A stretch of 64,000 nt of DNA. Origin: Gammaproteobacteria bacterium (lineage in GTDB: Bacteria > Pseudomonadota > Gammaproteobacteria > Ga0077536). Position 1 is the first letter of the stretch; each line of letters starts with the position of its first letter. The notes under the pieces are model-generated. The model worked only from the letters and a program-made list of their open reading frames with translations, did not search any database and was not told the origin of the DNA. The DNA is taken from positions 247,000 through 310,999 of the forward strand of contig JACKNG010000008.1 of NCBI GenBank assembly GCA_024235015.1. Direction: 5' to 3'. The position numbers were made by a program, and so were the translations under genes. Of this stretch, positions 25,618-34,054 are shown piece after piece.

Positions 25618-27687
25618 TCAGCTGGCCAGGGCGAGGTTCGGGATGGGACCGAGGTCGATCGGTCCCTCGTTGATGACCTCGGCCTGGCGGGTCGGCAGGC
25701 CCTTGCGCGCCCGCGCGTAGGTCGCCAGCGCCCACACCGGGAAGTAGCGGCTGTAGCCGTGGTAGCGCAGGTAGAACACGCGCGGGAACCCGGTGCCGGT
25801 GTACTCCTCGTCGTCCCACTCGCCGTCGGCGCGCTGGGTGCGCAGCAGGTACTCGACCCCGCGTTCGACGTGCGGCGAGGCGGTCTCGCCGACCGACATC
25901 AGCGCGAGCAGCCCCCACGCCGTCTGCGAGGCCGTGCTGACCCCGTGGCCGGTGAGCTTGGCATCGTCGTAGGTGTTGCACGACTCGCCCCAGCCGCCGT
26001 CCTCGTTCTGGGTGTCCTGCAGCCACTGCACGGCCTTGCGCACGTAGGGCTTGGCCATGTCCTCTCCGATCACGCCCAGCGCGCACAGCACGCTCCAGGT
26101 GCCGTAGATGTAGTTGACGCCCCAGCGGCCGTACCACGAGCCGTCTTCTTCCTGATCGCTCTGCAGGAACTCGATGGCGCGCCGGATCGGCGGGAACGAG
26201 GCGTCGTAGCCGAGCATCGCGAACAGCTCGATGCAGCGCGCGGTGAGGTCGGCGGTACCCGGGTCGATCAATGCGCCGTGATCGGCAAACGGGATCTTGT
26301 TCAAGTACTCGTGGTCGTTACCGATGTCGAAGGCACCCCAGCTGCCGTCCGGGTTCTGCATGCCGAGCACCCAGTTGACCGCCTGGTTGATACGCTTGAG
26401 CTTGTGCGCCTTGTCATGGGCGCCGGCACGCAGCAGCGACATCAACACCATGCCGGTGTCGTCGACGTCGGGATACTTGTCGTTCTCGTACTGGAAGGCC
26501 CAGCCGCCCGGCTCGAGCCCCGGTGCCTTCTCGCTCCAGTCGCCCTTGACGAAGATCTGGTGGTCGAACAGCCATTCCACGGCCTGCTTGACCGCCGGGT
26601 GATCGGCCGGCGCGCCGGCCTCGGTCAGCGCCGTCAGCGAGAGGCAGGTATCCCACACCGGCGACACGCAGGGCTGGCAGTAGGACTCGGCCTCGCCGTC
26701 GAGTACCAGGTCCTCGATGGCCTGGATGGTGCGCACCAGATCGGGATCGTCCTCCTTGGCCCCGAGCAGGGTCAGGGCCATCGCGGCATTGGCCATGGCC
26801 GGGTAGATGGCGCCGATGCCGCCCTTGCCCTTGGTGTGATCGCGCATCCAGTTCTCGGCGCGCTTGAGCGCGCGGTCGCGGATCGTGCGCGGGATCAGCG
26901 GGTCGATGAACTTGAGCATGCGGTCGAGCAGCACGAAGCAGTTCTTGAGCGGCTGGCCGGAGCGGAAGTGATCGAGGTTACGCAGCTTGAGCGGCGGCGA
27001 CAGGAACAACTCGCTCACGCCGAGATGTTCGTCGACGTGTACCACCGGCCGCTTGGCGAACAGGATCAGCAGCGGCACGATCACGCACCGCGACCAGTAG
27101 GAGACCTTGCTCAGGTTGAAGAACCACCACTTGGGCAGCAGCATGATCTCGACCGGCATTGCCGGCACCGTGCGCCACGGCAACTGGCCGAACAGTGCCA
27201 GCGTGATGCGGGTGAAGACGTTGACCGACTCGGCGCCACCATTGCTGTGCACCCAGTGACGCGCGCGCACCATGTAGGGCGCATCGACGGAATGGCCCAT
27301 CAGCTTCAGTGCGAAATAGGCTTTCACCGTCGCGCTCATCTCGCCCGGGCCGCCGTGGTAGAGCGACCACGAACCGTTGCGGTTCTGGCGCCGGCGCAGG
27401 TAGCGCGAGATTTTCTCCTCGCGTTCCTTGTTGCGGCGCTTGAGGAAGTGCTGCAGCAGGATGTACTCGGAGGGGATGGTGGCATCGGCCTCGAGTTCGA
27501 AGCGCCAGTGGCCGTCGTCGGCCTGGCGTCCGAGCAGGGCCTGCGCGGCGCGGCTCAATCCGGCCTGCAGCGGATCGCTCGGCCGTTCCAGCGCATGCAC
27601 CGCCTGCTCGCGGAGGATTTCGGCGCCCAGCGCCTCGGCCTGCGCGGAGAGTATCCGAGAGCTCGCTTGATATTGTTCTTCGATCAT
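25618..27687 (-). CDS. shc: Squalene-hopene cyclase
   Basis: A 689-residue class II triterpene cyclase making hopene from squalene in the inner membrane. The catalytic DVDD acid motif (D-x-D-D) is in KYPDVDDTGMVLM near residue 407. Several QW repeats are visible, for example QNRNGSWSLYHGG, QNPDGSWGAFDI, QEEDGSWYGRWG and QNEDGGWGESC. Length is standard. No squalene synthase (hpnCDE) or hopanoid-tailoring gene is within the window, so the cyclase is away from its pathway. The start ATG lies at 27687, with 429 gene-free bases upstream before tRNA-Leu. Confidence 0.95.
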   Translation of the reverse strand: MIEEQYQASSRILSAQAEALGAEILREQAVHALERPSDPLQAGLSRAAQALLGRQADDGHWRFELEADATIPSEYILLQHFLKRRNKEREEKISRYLRRRQNRNGSWSLYHGGPGEMSATVKAYFALKLMGHSVDAPYMVRARHWVHSNGGAESVNVFTRITLALFGQLPWRTVPAMPVEIMLLPKWWFFNLSKVSYWSRCVIVPLLILFAKRPVVHVDEHLGVSELFLSPPLKLRNLDHFRSGQPLKNCFVLLDRMLKFIDPLIPRTIRDRALKRAENWMRDHTKGKGGIGAIYPAMANAAMALTLLGAKEDDPDLVRTIQAIEDLVLDGEAESYCQPCVSPVWDTCLSLTALTEAGAPADHPAVKQAVEWLFDHQIFVKGDWSEKAPGLEPGGWAFQYENDKYPDVDDTGMVLMSLLRAGAHDKAHKLKRINQAVNWVLGMQNPDGSWGAFDIGNDHEYLNKIPFADHGALIDPGTADLTARCIELFAMLGYDASFPPIRRAIEFLQSDQEEDGSWYGRWGVNYIYGTWSVLCALGVIGEDMAKPYVRKAVQWLQDTQNEDGGWGESCNTYDDAKLTGHGVSTASQTAWGLLALMSVGETASPHVERGVEYLLRTQRADGEWDDEEYTGTGFPRVFYLRYHGYSRYFPVWALATYARARKGLPTRQAEVINEGPIDLGPIPNLALAS

Positions 27688-28116
27688 GTCCGGTAGAAGG
27701 CCTTGCGGCCGATAGTGTGTACGTTGCGGCGCAGCGTCAGCGGCCCGGCAGCAAGTGCTCGCCGTGCCGTGGCAGGCGTGTCCTCAGCCCTCCGGGATTC
27801 GTTCGCAAGAGCCAGGTGAACGTCCGTCATGTCGCTGTCGCCGATAAGCAGGTAGCCCGGGCACGTTTACCTGGTGGTCGGAGCGCCTGGCGCCGGCAAA
27901 CCGGCCACGCTCTCGTTCTTGTTGTACAAAGTGCGCGCTATTCTAGGCATGGCCGCCCTGAATGCAAGGATTTTTGAAGAAAATCATACAGATTGCGCCC
28001 CTTTTGAGGCGTGAACGCAACACGGATCAGGATTTGACAACCTTGCACTTGATGCGTTGCAGCGAAGATGGCGCGCAAGCGCACGGACGGCGCGCTTTCA
28101 GACTGCCGGAGGCGCG
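27688..28116. other. Gene-free stretch between shc and tRNA-Leu
   Basis: About 430 bases without a convincing coding frame on either strand. It must contain the promoter of the hopene cyclase and the 3' end of the tRNA-Leu transcript, but I see no clear -10/-35 pair, U-run hairpin or riboswitch-like fold. One AT-richer patch around 27910-28010 could carry a promoter. Confidence 0.5.
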
Positions 28117-28203
28117 TGGTGCCCGGAGCCGGAATCGAACCGGCACGGCCTTGCGGCCGGCGGATTTTAAGTCCGCTGCGTCTACCAGTTCCGCCACCCG
28201 GGC
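28117..28203 (-). tRNA. tRNA-Leu (UAA)
   Basis: The reverse strand folds as an 87-base tRNA with CCA encoded. Acceptor GCCCGGG pairs with the 3' TCCGGGC, anticodon loop CUUAAAA (anticodon UAA), a long variable arm (class II) GCCGGCCGCAAGGCCGUGCC and T-loop GGTTCGATTCC. In E. coli the equivalent leuZ directly follows glyW and cysT; here it is 1.8 kb from tRNA-Cys. Confidence 0.97.
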
Positions 28204-28737
28204 CGGGGTCGCACGGCACCTCGGATTGCGTCGAGCCGGAACCGGGATCGCCGTCAGGGATCACCCAACTGGTACTGGACCGAAGATTCCGGATACCGCC
28301 CCGACATGCGCCCCCTACGCTGCAGTCTGCAGGGGCGCGGGAAGGCGCGCAGCATACGGACCAAGGGCACGCGGCACAAGCACTCCGGCGCGGCGGCTCG
28401 CCGTTGCCCCCTCGCCCAGGCACGCTGCGGACGGCATCGACCAGGAGCGTGATGTCGTGGTCGTTGGACGGTGTCGGGGGCGGTGTTCATGGACGCGGCA
28501 ATCCATGAGCTGCCCGCATCGAAGACGCAACCGATCCGGTCCCCCCGCGACACGCTTCTCCACAACCCGCCACAGCGACTCGACAGCGAGGCCTCCGGGG
28601 TGCCGATGCTCGGCACAGGACTTTCATCGGCTTCGCTCAATTCGGCGGCAGGTGCCACGGAAATCCCAAGCGCCGCGTGCCGCCACCCGGCGTGGGCCAC
28701 GGTGCTCACGGGCCGGGGACCGGCGACATGGGCATCC
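28204..28737. other. Gene-free stretch upstream of tRNA-Leu
   Basis: About 530 bases with no frame I would call a gene; the open frames here lack ribosome sites and family-like sequence. It would include the upstream region of tRNA-Leu on the minus strand. Nothing else could be recognised, and I did not find repeats or a decayed tRNA copy. Confidence 0.45.
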
Positions 28738-28888
28738 GTCAAAATTTTTAACAATCGAGAATAGGCGCCCTAAGGCTGTAACCTTCTGATTTAGCTCGCG
28801 TTATTTACTGAGTTCACGCACGGGCGCAGATGGCGGTGTCCAGAATTTTAACATTCGGCCCTGGGACCCGTTTGTAACCGACTGATTT
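28738..28888 (+). promoter_or_regulatory. Duplicated module upstream of the PEP-CTERM gene
   Basis: Two copies of a composite element lie 100 bases apart. Box 1 is GTCAAAATTTTTAACAATCG at 28738-28757 and the related GTCCAGAATTTTAACATTCG at 28838-28857. Box 2 is TGTAACCTTCTGATTT at 28777-28792 and TGTAACCGACTGATTT at 28873-28888. Box order and near-equal spacing (39 and 35 bases) are kept. They end 16 bases before a sigma-54-like promoter, so they look like enhancer sites for a sigma-54 activator; in PEP-CTERM systems PrsR is the known candidate. The binding protein is inferred. Confidence 0.6.
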
Positions 28889-28903
28889 TCCTACATCCAA
28901 ATA

Positions 28904-28919
28904 TTGGCACCCTTATTGC
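28904..28919 (+). promoter_or_regulatory. Sigma-54-type promoter of the PEP-CTERM gene
   Basis: TTGGCACCCTTATTGC has the GG (28906-28907) and GC (28918-28919) dinucleotides separated by exactly ten bases, as in the -24/-12 consensus TGGCACG-N4-TTGC. Transcription would begin around 28931, leaving a leader of about 78 bases before the ATG at 29009. Confidence 0.75.
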
Positions 28920-29008
28920 GCGTCTTTTTCCCTCACCCTGGATGCCGCCGCGCCGCCCCGCTGCGACACGGCACGTCCTGAACCAACACGGCAAGAGGTA
29001 ACTCTGAA

Positions 29009-29659
29009 ATGAAACGAATTTTCCTGGCCCTGCTGGCGCTGCTGGTCATCATGACCAGCGACGCCAATGCCGTCATCATCAGCCCGACCGCCGGCACGGC
29101 GTCGTCGACGTTCTCCGGCGACTTCGACATCGGCAACACCTTCGACCAGTCGGGCCTCGCAACGGGATTCACCAGCGGCGTCACCGACTTCGACACGTAT
29201 CTTGCAGGTAACCCGCAGCATACATTCGTCGCGGCCGACAACGAGTGGTTCACCGCTAGTGGCGTGCTGTCCGCCACGATCAACTATGACCTGGGCGCTG
29301 TGTTCAACATTGACCGCATGGCGTTCTGGAACGACGAATTCAGTGGCGTCGGTGCAATCGAAGTGCTGCTGTCGACCGACAACGTGTCGTTCACCAGCGT
29401 CGCAAGCGGCCTGTCGCCGACCAACTGGGGCGGCAACGTGACCAGTTACGGCGCGGACGTCTTCGGCTTGAACGGAACCCACGCCGCGCGCTGGGTCCGG
29501 TTGAATGTCTCCCAGTGCCCGCAACCCGCCCCGCTCGGCCAATTCTGCGGCTTCGGCGAAGTCGCGTTCTCCACGGCCGACGTCCCCGAACCCGCGACGC
29601 TGGCGCTGCTCGGCCTCGCGGTGGCCGGCATCGGCGCGCGTCGCAGAGCCGGCGTCTGA
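29009..29659 (+). CDS. PEP-CTERM sorting-domain exported protein
   Basis: A 216-residue protein with a signal peptide (MKRIFLALLALLVIMTSDAN then AV), a beta-rich middle (SATINYDLGAVFNIDRMAFWN, IEVLLSTDNVSFTSVASGLS) resembling a discoidin/F5-8C-like sandwich, and a C-terminal PEP-CTERM signal: VPEPATLALLGLAVAGIG followed by a basic ARRRAG end. Such proteins are cut by an exosortase during export and tied to exopolysaccharide. No exosortase lies in the window. The gene sits between tRNA-Cys and tRNA-Leu, is opposite in direction to both, and has a sigma-54-type promoter. GAGGT precedes the ATG. Confidence 0.92.
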   Translation: MKRIFLALLALLVIMTSDANAVIISPTAGTASSTFSGDFDIGNTFDQSGLATGFTSGVTDFDTYLAGNPQHTFVAADNEWFTASGVLSATINYDLGAVFNIDRMAFWNDEFSGVGAIEVLLSTDNVSFTSVASGLSPTNWGGNVTSYGADVFGLNGTHAARWVRLNVSQCPQPAPLGQFCGFGEVAFSTADVPEPATLALLGLAVAGIGARRRAGV

Positions 29660-29964
29660 TCGAACGGAGCGCCGGGGCGGACGGGTCAGCAAGACGTCCG
29701 CTCCCGCGCGACCGGCACCCACCCTCGATTATGCGTTTCCTCTTCTGCGCGGCGTCGACCGTCGCGCGGCCTTCACCTGTGCGAACTTGCGGATGGCGCC
29801 TCAGGAGGTGCCGGGGGACGTCGATGCTGCTCGCCACGGTCGCCACGCGTCTAGCGCCTAACGGCGCCATTCCTTTCGGTTCCGAATGGTCCCTACCGTT
29901 CCCCTCGCGCGGACGATCTGGTGTCTGCCCGCTAGCGTGTTGGGGGACACTTCGGAATCGGATA
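29660..29964. other. Gene-free stretch between PEP-CTERM gene and tRNA-Cys
   Basis: About 300 bases without a supported gene. A short inverted repeat (CCATTC near 29871 with GAATGG near 29886) is the only structure I noticed; it is too weak to call a terminator. Confidence 0.4.
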
Positions 29965-30038
29965 TGGAGGCTGGGACCGGAATCGAACCGACGTACACGG
30001 CTTTGCAGGCCGCTGCATAACCACTCTGCCACCCAGCC
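29965..30038 (-). tRNA. tRNA-Cys (GCA)
   Basis: The reverse strand folds as a 74-base tRNA with CCA encoded: acceptor GGCTGGG with CCCAGCC, D-arm, anticodon loop CUGCAAA (anticodon GCA), T-loop GGTTCGATTCC and the U discriminator typical of tRNA-Cys. It corresponds to cysT of the E. coli glyW-cysT-leuZ cluster but is 3.2 kb from tRNA-Gly. Confidence 0.97.
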
Positions 30039-30094
30039 GGTCTAGATCGCCGGCGCCGCTGCGTGCGCTGCGCCGCCGTCGGCTCTGAAAGCAC

Positions 30095-30116
30095 AAACCC
30101 CGCCGCGGCGGGGTTT
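30095..30116. terminator. Palindromic hairpin between PPOX gene and tRNA-Cys
   Basis: A perfect palindrome of 11 + 11 bases (AAACCCCGCCG with CGGCGGGGTTT) with only a tiny possible loop. It lies downstream of the PPOX gene on the minus strand and 57 bases upstream of tRNA-Cys. The flanking A/T triplets suit a bidirectional Rho-independent terminator, though the U-run is short. Confidence 0.6.
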
Positions 30117-30250
30117 CGCCAGGATTGCCTCGAAGCGGGGACCGGACCTCGCACGGCCGGCCTTCGTCGCGGCCGGCCGCGCGGGGCCTGACGCGGCGCA
30201 TGTTAAGGACTAACGCGCCGATGATCAACGGAACGCCGCGCGCTCGACGC

Positions 30251-30778
30251 TCAATCCGCCGCCGTCTCGCCGGCGCCGTGCAACTCCTCGTGGAAATATC
30301 GCCTGGCCCAGCCGAAGCCCTGCCAGGTGGTCAGCTTGCGCGGCACGATCTTGTAGGTCCAGCACGGTTCGACGTTGACCGAGCCGCGATAGTCCTGGGC
30401 CCGCTCGCCGAGGTAGCGCGGCCCGGTGTGCTTCTCGCCGATGACGTTCCATTGTGACTTCTCGCCGTTCTCCAGGAACGGTCCGACGGCCGCCTCGACC
30501 ACCACCGCCGTGCCCTCGCAGATGACCTTGCGGATGGGCGGCTCGGGTTCGTCGACCACCAACGAAACACGCGGATCCTGCGCCATGTAATGGCACCACT
30601 CCGAGCGCGCCCGCCCGACCACCCAGAACGCGACGCCGTCCCAGTGGTACCAGACCGGCACGACGTAGGGCCAGCCGTCGGGACGCAGGCAGGCCAGGCG
30701 CGCCAGCCACGGCCCGGCGAGGAACTCGTCGCGCTCCCGGGCGCTCATGCCGCCCAGCTTCTGTCCTTTCCAGTTCAT
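30251..30778 (-). CDS. PPOX-class pyridoxamine-5-phosphate-oxidase-like protein
   Basis: A 175-residue split-barrel flavin-fold protein. Typical features: ERDEFLAGPWLARLACLRPD, DGWPYVVPVWYHWDGVAFWV and RVSLVVDEPEPPIRKVICEGTAVV. The family uses FMN, F420 or heme; the cofactor cannot be told. The gene follows the glutamine synthetase-like gene by 13 bases on the same strand, so it probably belongs to that operon and acts on a related small molecule, but its reaction is unknown. Confidence 0.8.
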   Translation of the reverse strand: MNWKGQKLGGMSARERDEFLAGPWLARLACLRPDGWPYVVPVWYHWDGVAFWVVGRARSEWCHYMAQDPRVSLVVDEPEPPIRKVICEGTAVVVEAAVGPFLENGEKSQWNVIGEKHTGPRYLGERAQDYRGSVNVEPCWTYKIVPRKLTTWQGFGWARRYFHEELHGAGETAAD

Positions 30779-30791
30779 GCTGCCGTCCCCC

Positions 30792-32252
30792 TCAGTAGAC
30801 TTCGAAGTACTCGCGCTGCTCCCAGTCGGTGACGTGCGCGAGGAAGCGATCGATCTCGCTCTGCTTGACCGCCAGGATGTAGTCGACGAACTGCGCGCCG
30901 AACGCTTCCCGGTAGAACGGGCTGGCGCGCAGCGCCGCGGTCGCTTCCATCAGGCTGCGCGGTAGCAGCGGCTTCTCGGCTTCGTAGGGCGCGCGCTCCG
31001 GCGGGCCGGGGTCGAGGGCGCGCTCGATGCCGTCCAGCCCGGCCGCGATCTGGGCCGCCATGTAGAGGTAGGGATTGGCGCAGGGCTCGCCGGCGCGGTT
31101 CTCGATGTGCGTACCGGGGTCGCCGGGGCCGCCGACCACGCGCAGCATGGCGGCGCGGTTCTCCACCGCCCAGGTGATGCGGTCCGGTGCGAACGAGTTG
31201 GGCCGGAAACGCTTGTAGCCGTTGATGGTCGGCGCGGCGAACACGCAAGCCGCCGCGGCGTGTTCGAGCAGGCCGGCGACGAACTGCCGGCCGAGCGGCG
31301 ACAGCGGCTCGGCCGGGTCGGCGAACAGGTTGGTCCGCGTCGCCGCGTCGATCAGCGACATGTGCAGGTGCCAGCCGCTGGAGAAGAAGTTGGGCAGCGC
31401 CGGGCGGGTCATGAAGGTGGCGTGGTAGCCCATGCGCCGGCACACCTGCTTGGTCGCGCTGCGGAACAGCACCATGTGGTCGGCCGGAGTCAGGCCGAGT
31501 TCGGGGTCGAAGGTGAACTCGCACTGGCCCGGCCCCCACTCGTCCTCCATCGTGCGTAGCGGCAGACCGATGGCCTCGAGGTGGCGCTGCAGCGGCACCA
31601 GGATGTGGTCGATCTCGTCCTGGCGATCCTCGGTCAGGTACTGGAAACCGTGGGCGATCACGCTGACCCGCGGCGGGTCGGGCGGATAACCGGCCTGCGC
31701 GGGCTCGAGCATACGGTCCTCGAGTTTCGTGATGTAGAACTCGACCTCCAACCCGGCCATGAACGACAGCCCGCGGCGCGCCAGGGCGTCGAGTTGGCGG
31801 CGCAGTACCTGGCGCGAATCGAACGGGCACGGCGTGCCGTCGGCGAGGTACATCTCGGCCAGCACCCAGCCGCTGCGTTCGGCCCAGGGCAGCACGCGGA
31901 AGGTCCCCGGGTCGGGCACCAGGATGGCATCGGGGCCGCCTGCGAGCGCGGCGAAATTCATGCCGGCGTTGCGCTCGAAGATGGGCGCGAACAGGTTGTT
32001 CGTGGTGTCCATGAACAGGGTCGCGGTCTGGAAGTCGAGACCGTTGGCCAGGACGGCGGGGAAATCGCGCGCCATCACGTGCTTGCCGCGCAGGATACCG
32101 TGCTGATCGGTCCACGCCACGCGCACGGTCTCGAGGTCGAGTTCGCGCACGCGCGCCGCCAGTGCCTCGGCCTGCGCCACCTGTTCGTCGCTGTAGAGCC
32201 CGTGCTGCGCGATGAAACCCGCCTTGCCGAGACTCCCCTCCTGCTCTGCCAT
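30792..32252 (-). CDS. Glutamine synthetase-family ligase
   Basis: A 486-residue GS-like enzyme joining glutamate or a related acid to ammonia or an amine with ATP. Features: a GS beta-grasp N-half (VRVAWTDQHGILRGKHV), FMAGLEVEFYITKLEDRML with the catalytic Glu pair region, GYHATFMTRPALPNFFSSGWHLHMSL (metal and substrate His), and NGYKRFRPNSFAPDRITWAVENRAAMLRVVG with the Arg phosphate loop. It is not the GlnA type (no PPEFG-adenylylation Tyr region). A divergent class I amidotransferase and a following PPOX gene resemble a gamma-glutamyl-amine pathway such as puuA-puuD, but that is inference. Confidence 0.85.
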   Translation of the reverse strand: MAEQEGSLGKAGFIAQHGLYSDEQVAQAEALAARVRELDLETVRVAWTDQHGILRGKHVMARDFPAVLANGLDFQTATLFMDTTNNLFAPIFERNAGMNFAALAGGPDAILVPDPGTFRVLPWAERSGWVLAEMYLADGTPCPFDSRQVLRRQLDALARRGLSFMAGLEVEFYITKLEDRMLEPAQAGYPPDPPRVSVIAHGFQYLTEDRQDEIDHILVPLQRHLEAIGLPLRTMEDEWGPGQCEFTFDPELGLTPADHMVLFRSATKQVCRRMGYHATFMTRPALPNFFSSGWHLHMSLIDAATRTNLFADPAEPLSPLGRQFVAGLLEHAAAACVFAAPTINGYKRFRPNSFAPDRITWAVENRAAMLRVVGGPGDPGTHIENRAGEPCANPYLYMAAQIAAGLDGIERALDPGPPERAPYEAEKPLLPRSLMEATAALRASPFYREAFGAQFVDYILAVKQSEIDRFLAHVTDWEQREYFEVY

Positions 32253-32324
32253 GACGCTCCCCCTCGAATCGTCAGCCGCGTCGATTATGTCATGATGCCG
32301 CGGTCCCCTTGGAAGTCCGCCGGC

Positions 32325-32338
32325 GGAGGTCCGTCATT
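32325..32338 (+). promoter_or_regulatory. Ribosome site deciding an AUU start
   Basis: GGAGG at 32325-32329 stands six bases before ATT (32336-32338) at the start of the amidotransferase frame. No ATG, GTG or TTG lies at a usual distance from it; the closest alternatives are a TTG at 32309, which lies upstream of the GGAGG and has no ribosome site, and an internal ATG far inside the domain. Confidence 0.55.
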
Positions 32339-33040
32339 CGCATTCTCATCCTGCAACACCTCGAGCAAGGTCATCCCTGGTACTTGCGCGGGCTGATGGA
32401 CGCGGCCGGCTGCAGCACGCGCACGGTGCGTCTCGATCGCGGCGAGACCCTACCGCCGCCCACGGATTTCGATGCCCTGGTCGTGATGGGCGGGGTGATG
32501 CAGGTGTGGGAAGAGGACGCCTGGCCCTGGCTCGCCGACGAGAAACGCTACATCCGCGACTGGGTGATGGTGGACCGACCCTATCTCGGCATCTGTCTCG
32601 GTCACCAGTTGCTCGCCGCCGCCTGCGGCGGCACGGTCGGCCCGGCCGCGCAGCCCGAGATCGGCGTGCTGGCGGTGGAGACCCTGGCGACGAGCCACCC
32701 CGCGTTCGCCCCCGCGACCGCCGCCGAGCGCCTGCAATGGCACCTCGCCGAAGTCACCGTGCCGCCGCCCGGCTTCAGCGTGCTCGCCCGCTCCGGGCGT
32801 TGCGCGGTGCAGGCACTGGGCCGCGGCGAGCGCGTGCTCTCGGTGCAGTACCACGTCGAGGCCGACCTCGGCACCCTGCCCGCCTGGTTCACCCTCGAGG
32901 GTGTGCGCCGCGCCCTCGTCGATGAACTCGGCGCCGACGCACCGGCCGCCTTCCAGCGTCACGCCGAGGCCGCCATGCCGGTGCTGAACGCCCATGCACG
33001 GCAGTTGTTCGGCGCATGGCTGGCGGCGGCGCGCGGGTGA
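32336..33040 (+). CDS. Class I glutamine amidotransferase
   Basis: A 234-residue hydrolase/amidotransferase. With an AUU start the protein reads MRILILQHLEQGHPWYLRGL, the usual opening of GMP-synthase-like amidotransferases of this family. The nucleophile elbow is GICLGHQLLAAA (Cys near residue 86), and the catalytic His and Glu lie in VLSVQYHVEADLG near residue 169. Divergent from the glutamine synthetase-like gene by 83 bases, so it may hydrolyse the gamma-glutamyl product of that enzyme, as PuuD does for PuuA. Start is the unusual point; the TTG at 32309 is the fallback. Confidence 0.8.
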   Translation: MRILILQHLEQGHPWYLRGLMDAAGCSTRTVRLDRGETLPPPTDFDALVVMGGVMQVWEEDAWPWLADEKRYIRDWVMVDRPYLGICLGHQLLAAACGGTVGPAAQPEIGVLAVETLATSHPAFAPATAAERLQWHLAEVTVPPPGFSVLARSGRCAVQALGRGERVLSVQYHVEADLGTLPAWFTLEGVRRALVDELGADAPAAFQRHAEAAMPVLNAHARQLFGAWLAAARG

Positions 33041-33208
33041 CGTCGGTCGAAGCGGGCTCCGTCGGCATCACGAACGCTGCCCGGCGCGCGCAGCCGCACG
33101 GCGCTGACAGGTCTCGAACGCGTCGGTCGCCGCGTTATGGAACACGGGGCAGCAGGCGGCGTACGCGCGAGTGGTCGTGCTGCGTGTGATCGATTCTGAA
33201 GAGGAGTT

Positions 33209-33284
<76 letters not shown>

Positions 33285-33347
33285 GTCGCTGTCCAGCATG
33301 GGCGGTGACCTGGGAGCGGGCACCGGCGCCATCCGAAACGGACCGCA

Positions 33348-33375
33348 ATTGTAGCCGCGACGCCGCGGCTGTCAA
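33348..33375 (-). promoter_or_regulatory. Sigma-70 promoter of tRNA-Gly
   Basis: On the minus strand TTGACA (33370-33375, a perfect -35) and TACAAT (33348-33353, -10) are separated by 16 bases. The spacer can form a small hairpin (AGCCGCG with CGCGGCT). Transcription would start about 57 bases before the tRNA. It lies after the end of pgsA, so the tRNA need not depend on read-through. Confidence 0.75.
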
Positions 33376-33390
33376 GGAACCGCGACCGGC

Positions 33391-33957
33391 TCAGGAGGGC
33401 GCGGAGCCGGCGAGTTCGGGCCAGGCCAGGCGCAGGTAGGCACACATCGACCACAAGGTCATGACCGTGGCCAGGTAGAGCAGGCCGACGCCCGCCCACA
33501 ATACCCCGTGCGGCGCACCGGGCGCGTGGCTCAGCACCAGCAGTACCAGCGCCACCATCTGCAGCGCGGTCTTCCACTTGCCGATCCACGACACCGCGAC
33601 CTTGCGCCGCGCGCCGATCTCGGCCATCCACTCGCGCAGGGCGGAGACGGTGATCTCGCGCCCGATGATGATCGCAACGGGCACCGCCAGCCACAGCGTG
33701 GGGCGCGCCTGCAGGATCACCACCAGCACCACCGCCACCATCAGCTTGTCGGCGACCGGGTCGAGAAAGGCACCGAACGGCGAGGTCTGGCCGAGGCGCC
33801 GGGCGAGGTAGCCGTCGAGCCAGTCGGTGATGGCGGCGAGCCCGAACACCGCCGCCGCCGTCACCGCCGCGCCTTGGAACGGCAGGTAGAAGCACACCAC
33901 GAAGCACGGGATGAGCACGATGCGCAGCAGGGTGAGGATGTTGGGCAGGTTGAGCAT
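33391..33957 (-). CDS. pgsA: CDP-diacylglycerol-glycerol-3-phosphate phosphatidyltransferase
   Basis: A 188-residue inner-membrane enzyme making phosphatidylglycerophosphate, precursor of phosphatidylglycerol and cardiolipin. The CDP-alcohol phosphatidyltransferase motif D-G-x2-A-R-x8-G-x3-D-x3-D is complete in DWLDGYLARRLGQTSPFGAF followed by LDPVADK. The opening NLPNILTLLRIVLIPCFVV is typical for PgsA. Start is ATG ending at 33957; the open frame extending upstream is a shadow of uvrC. It lies between uvrC and tRNA-Gly, the usual gammaproteobacterial order. Confidence 0.95.
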   Translation of the reverse strand: MLNLPNILTLLRIVLIPCFVVCFYLPFQGAAVTAAAVFGLAAITDWLDGYLARRLGQTSPFGAFLDPVADKLMVAVVLVVILQARPTLWLAVPVAIIIGREITVSALREWMAEIGARRKVAVSWIGKWKTALQMVALVLLVLSHAPGAPHGVLWAGVGLLYLATVMTLWSMCAYLRLAWPELAGSAPS

Positions 33958-34054
33958 GTCGTGCGTGTTCGCGCCGGTCGGCCAGCGGGGCCGCCGCGCC
34001 GCAGTGTACACGCCTGCAGCGCGAGCGCGACGCCCCGCGCGGCGTCGGCGCGGC

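Noticed and set aside
28254..28754. Small open frames upstream of tRNA-Leu
   Set aside because: No ribosome site, no family-like sequence and biased composition; left as gene-free.
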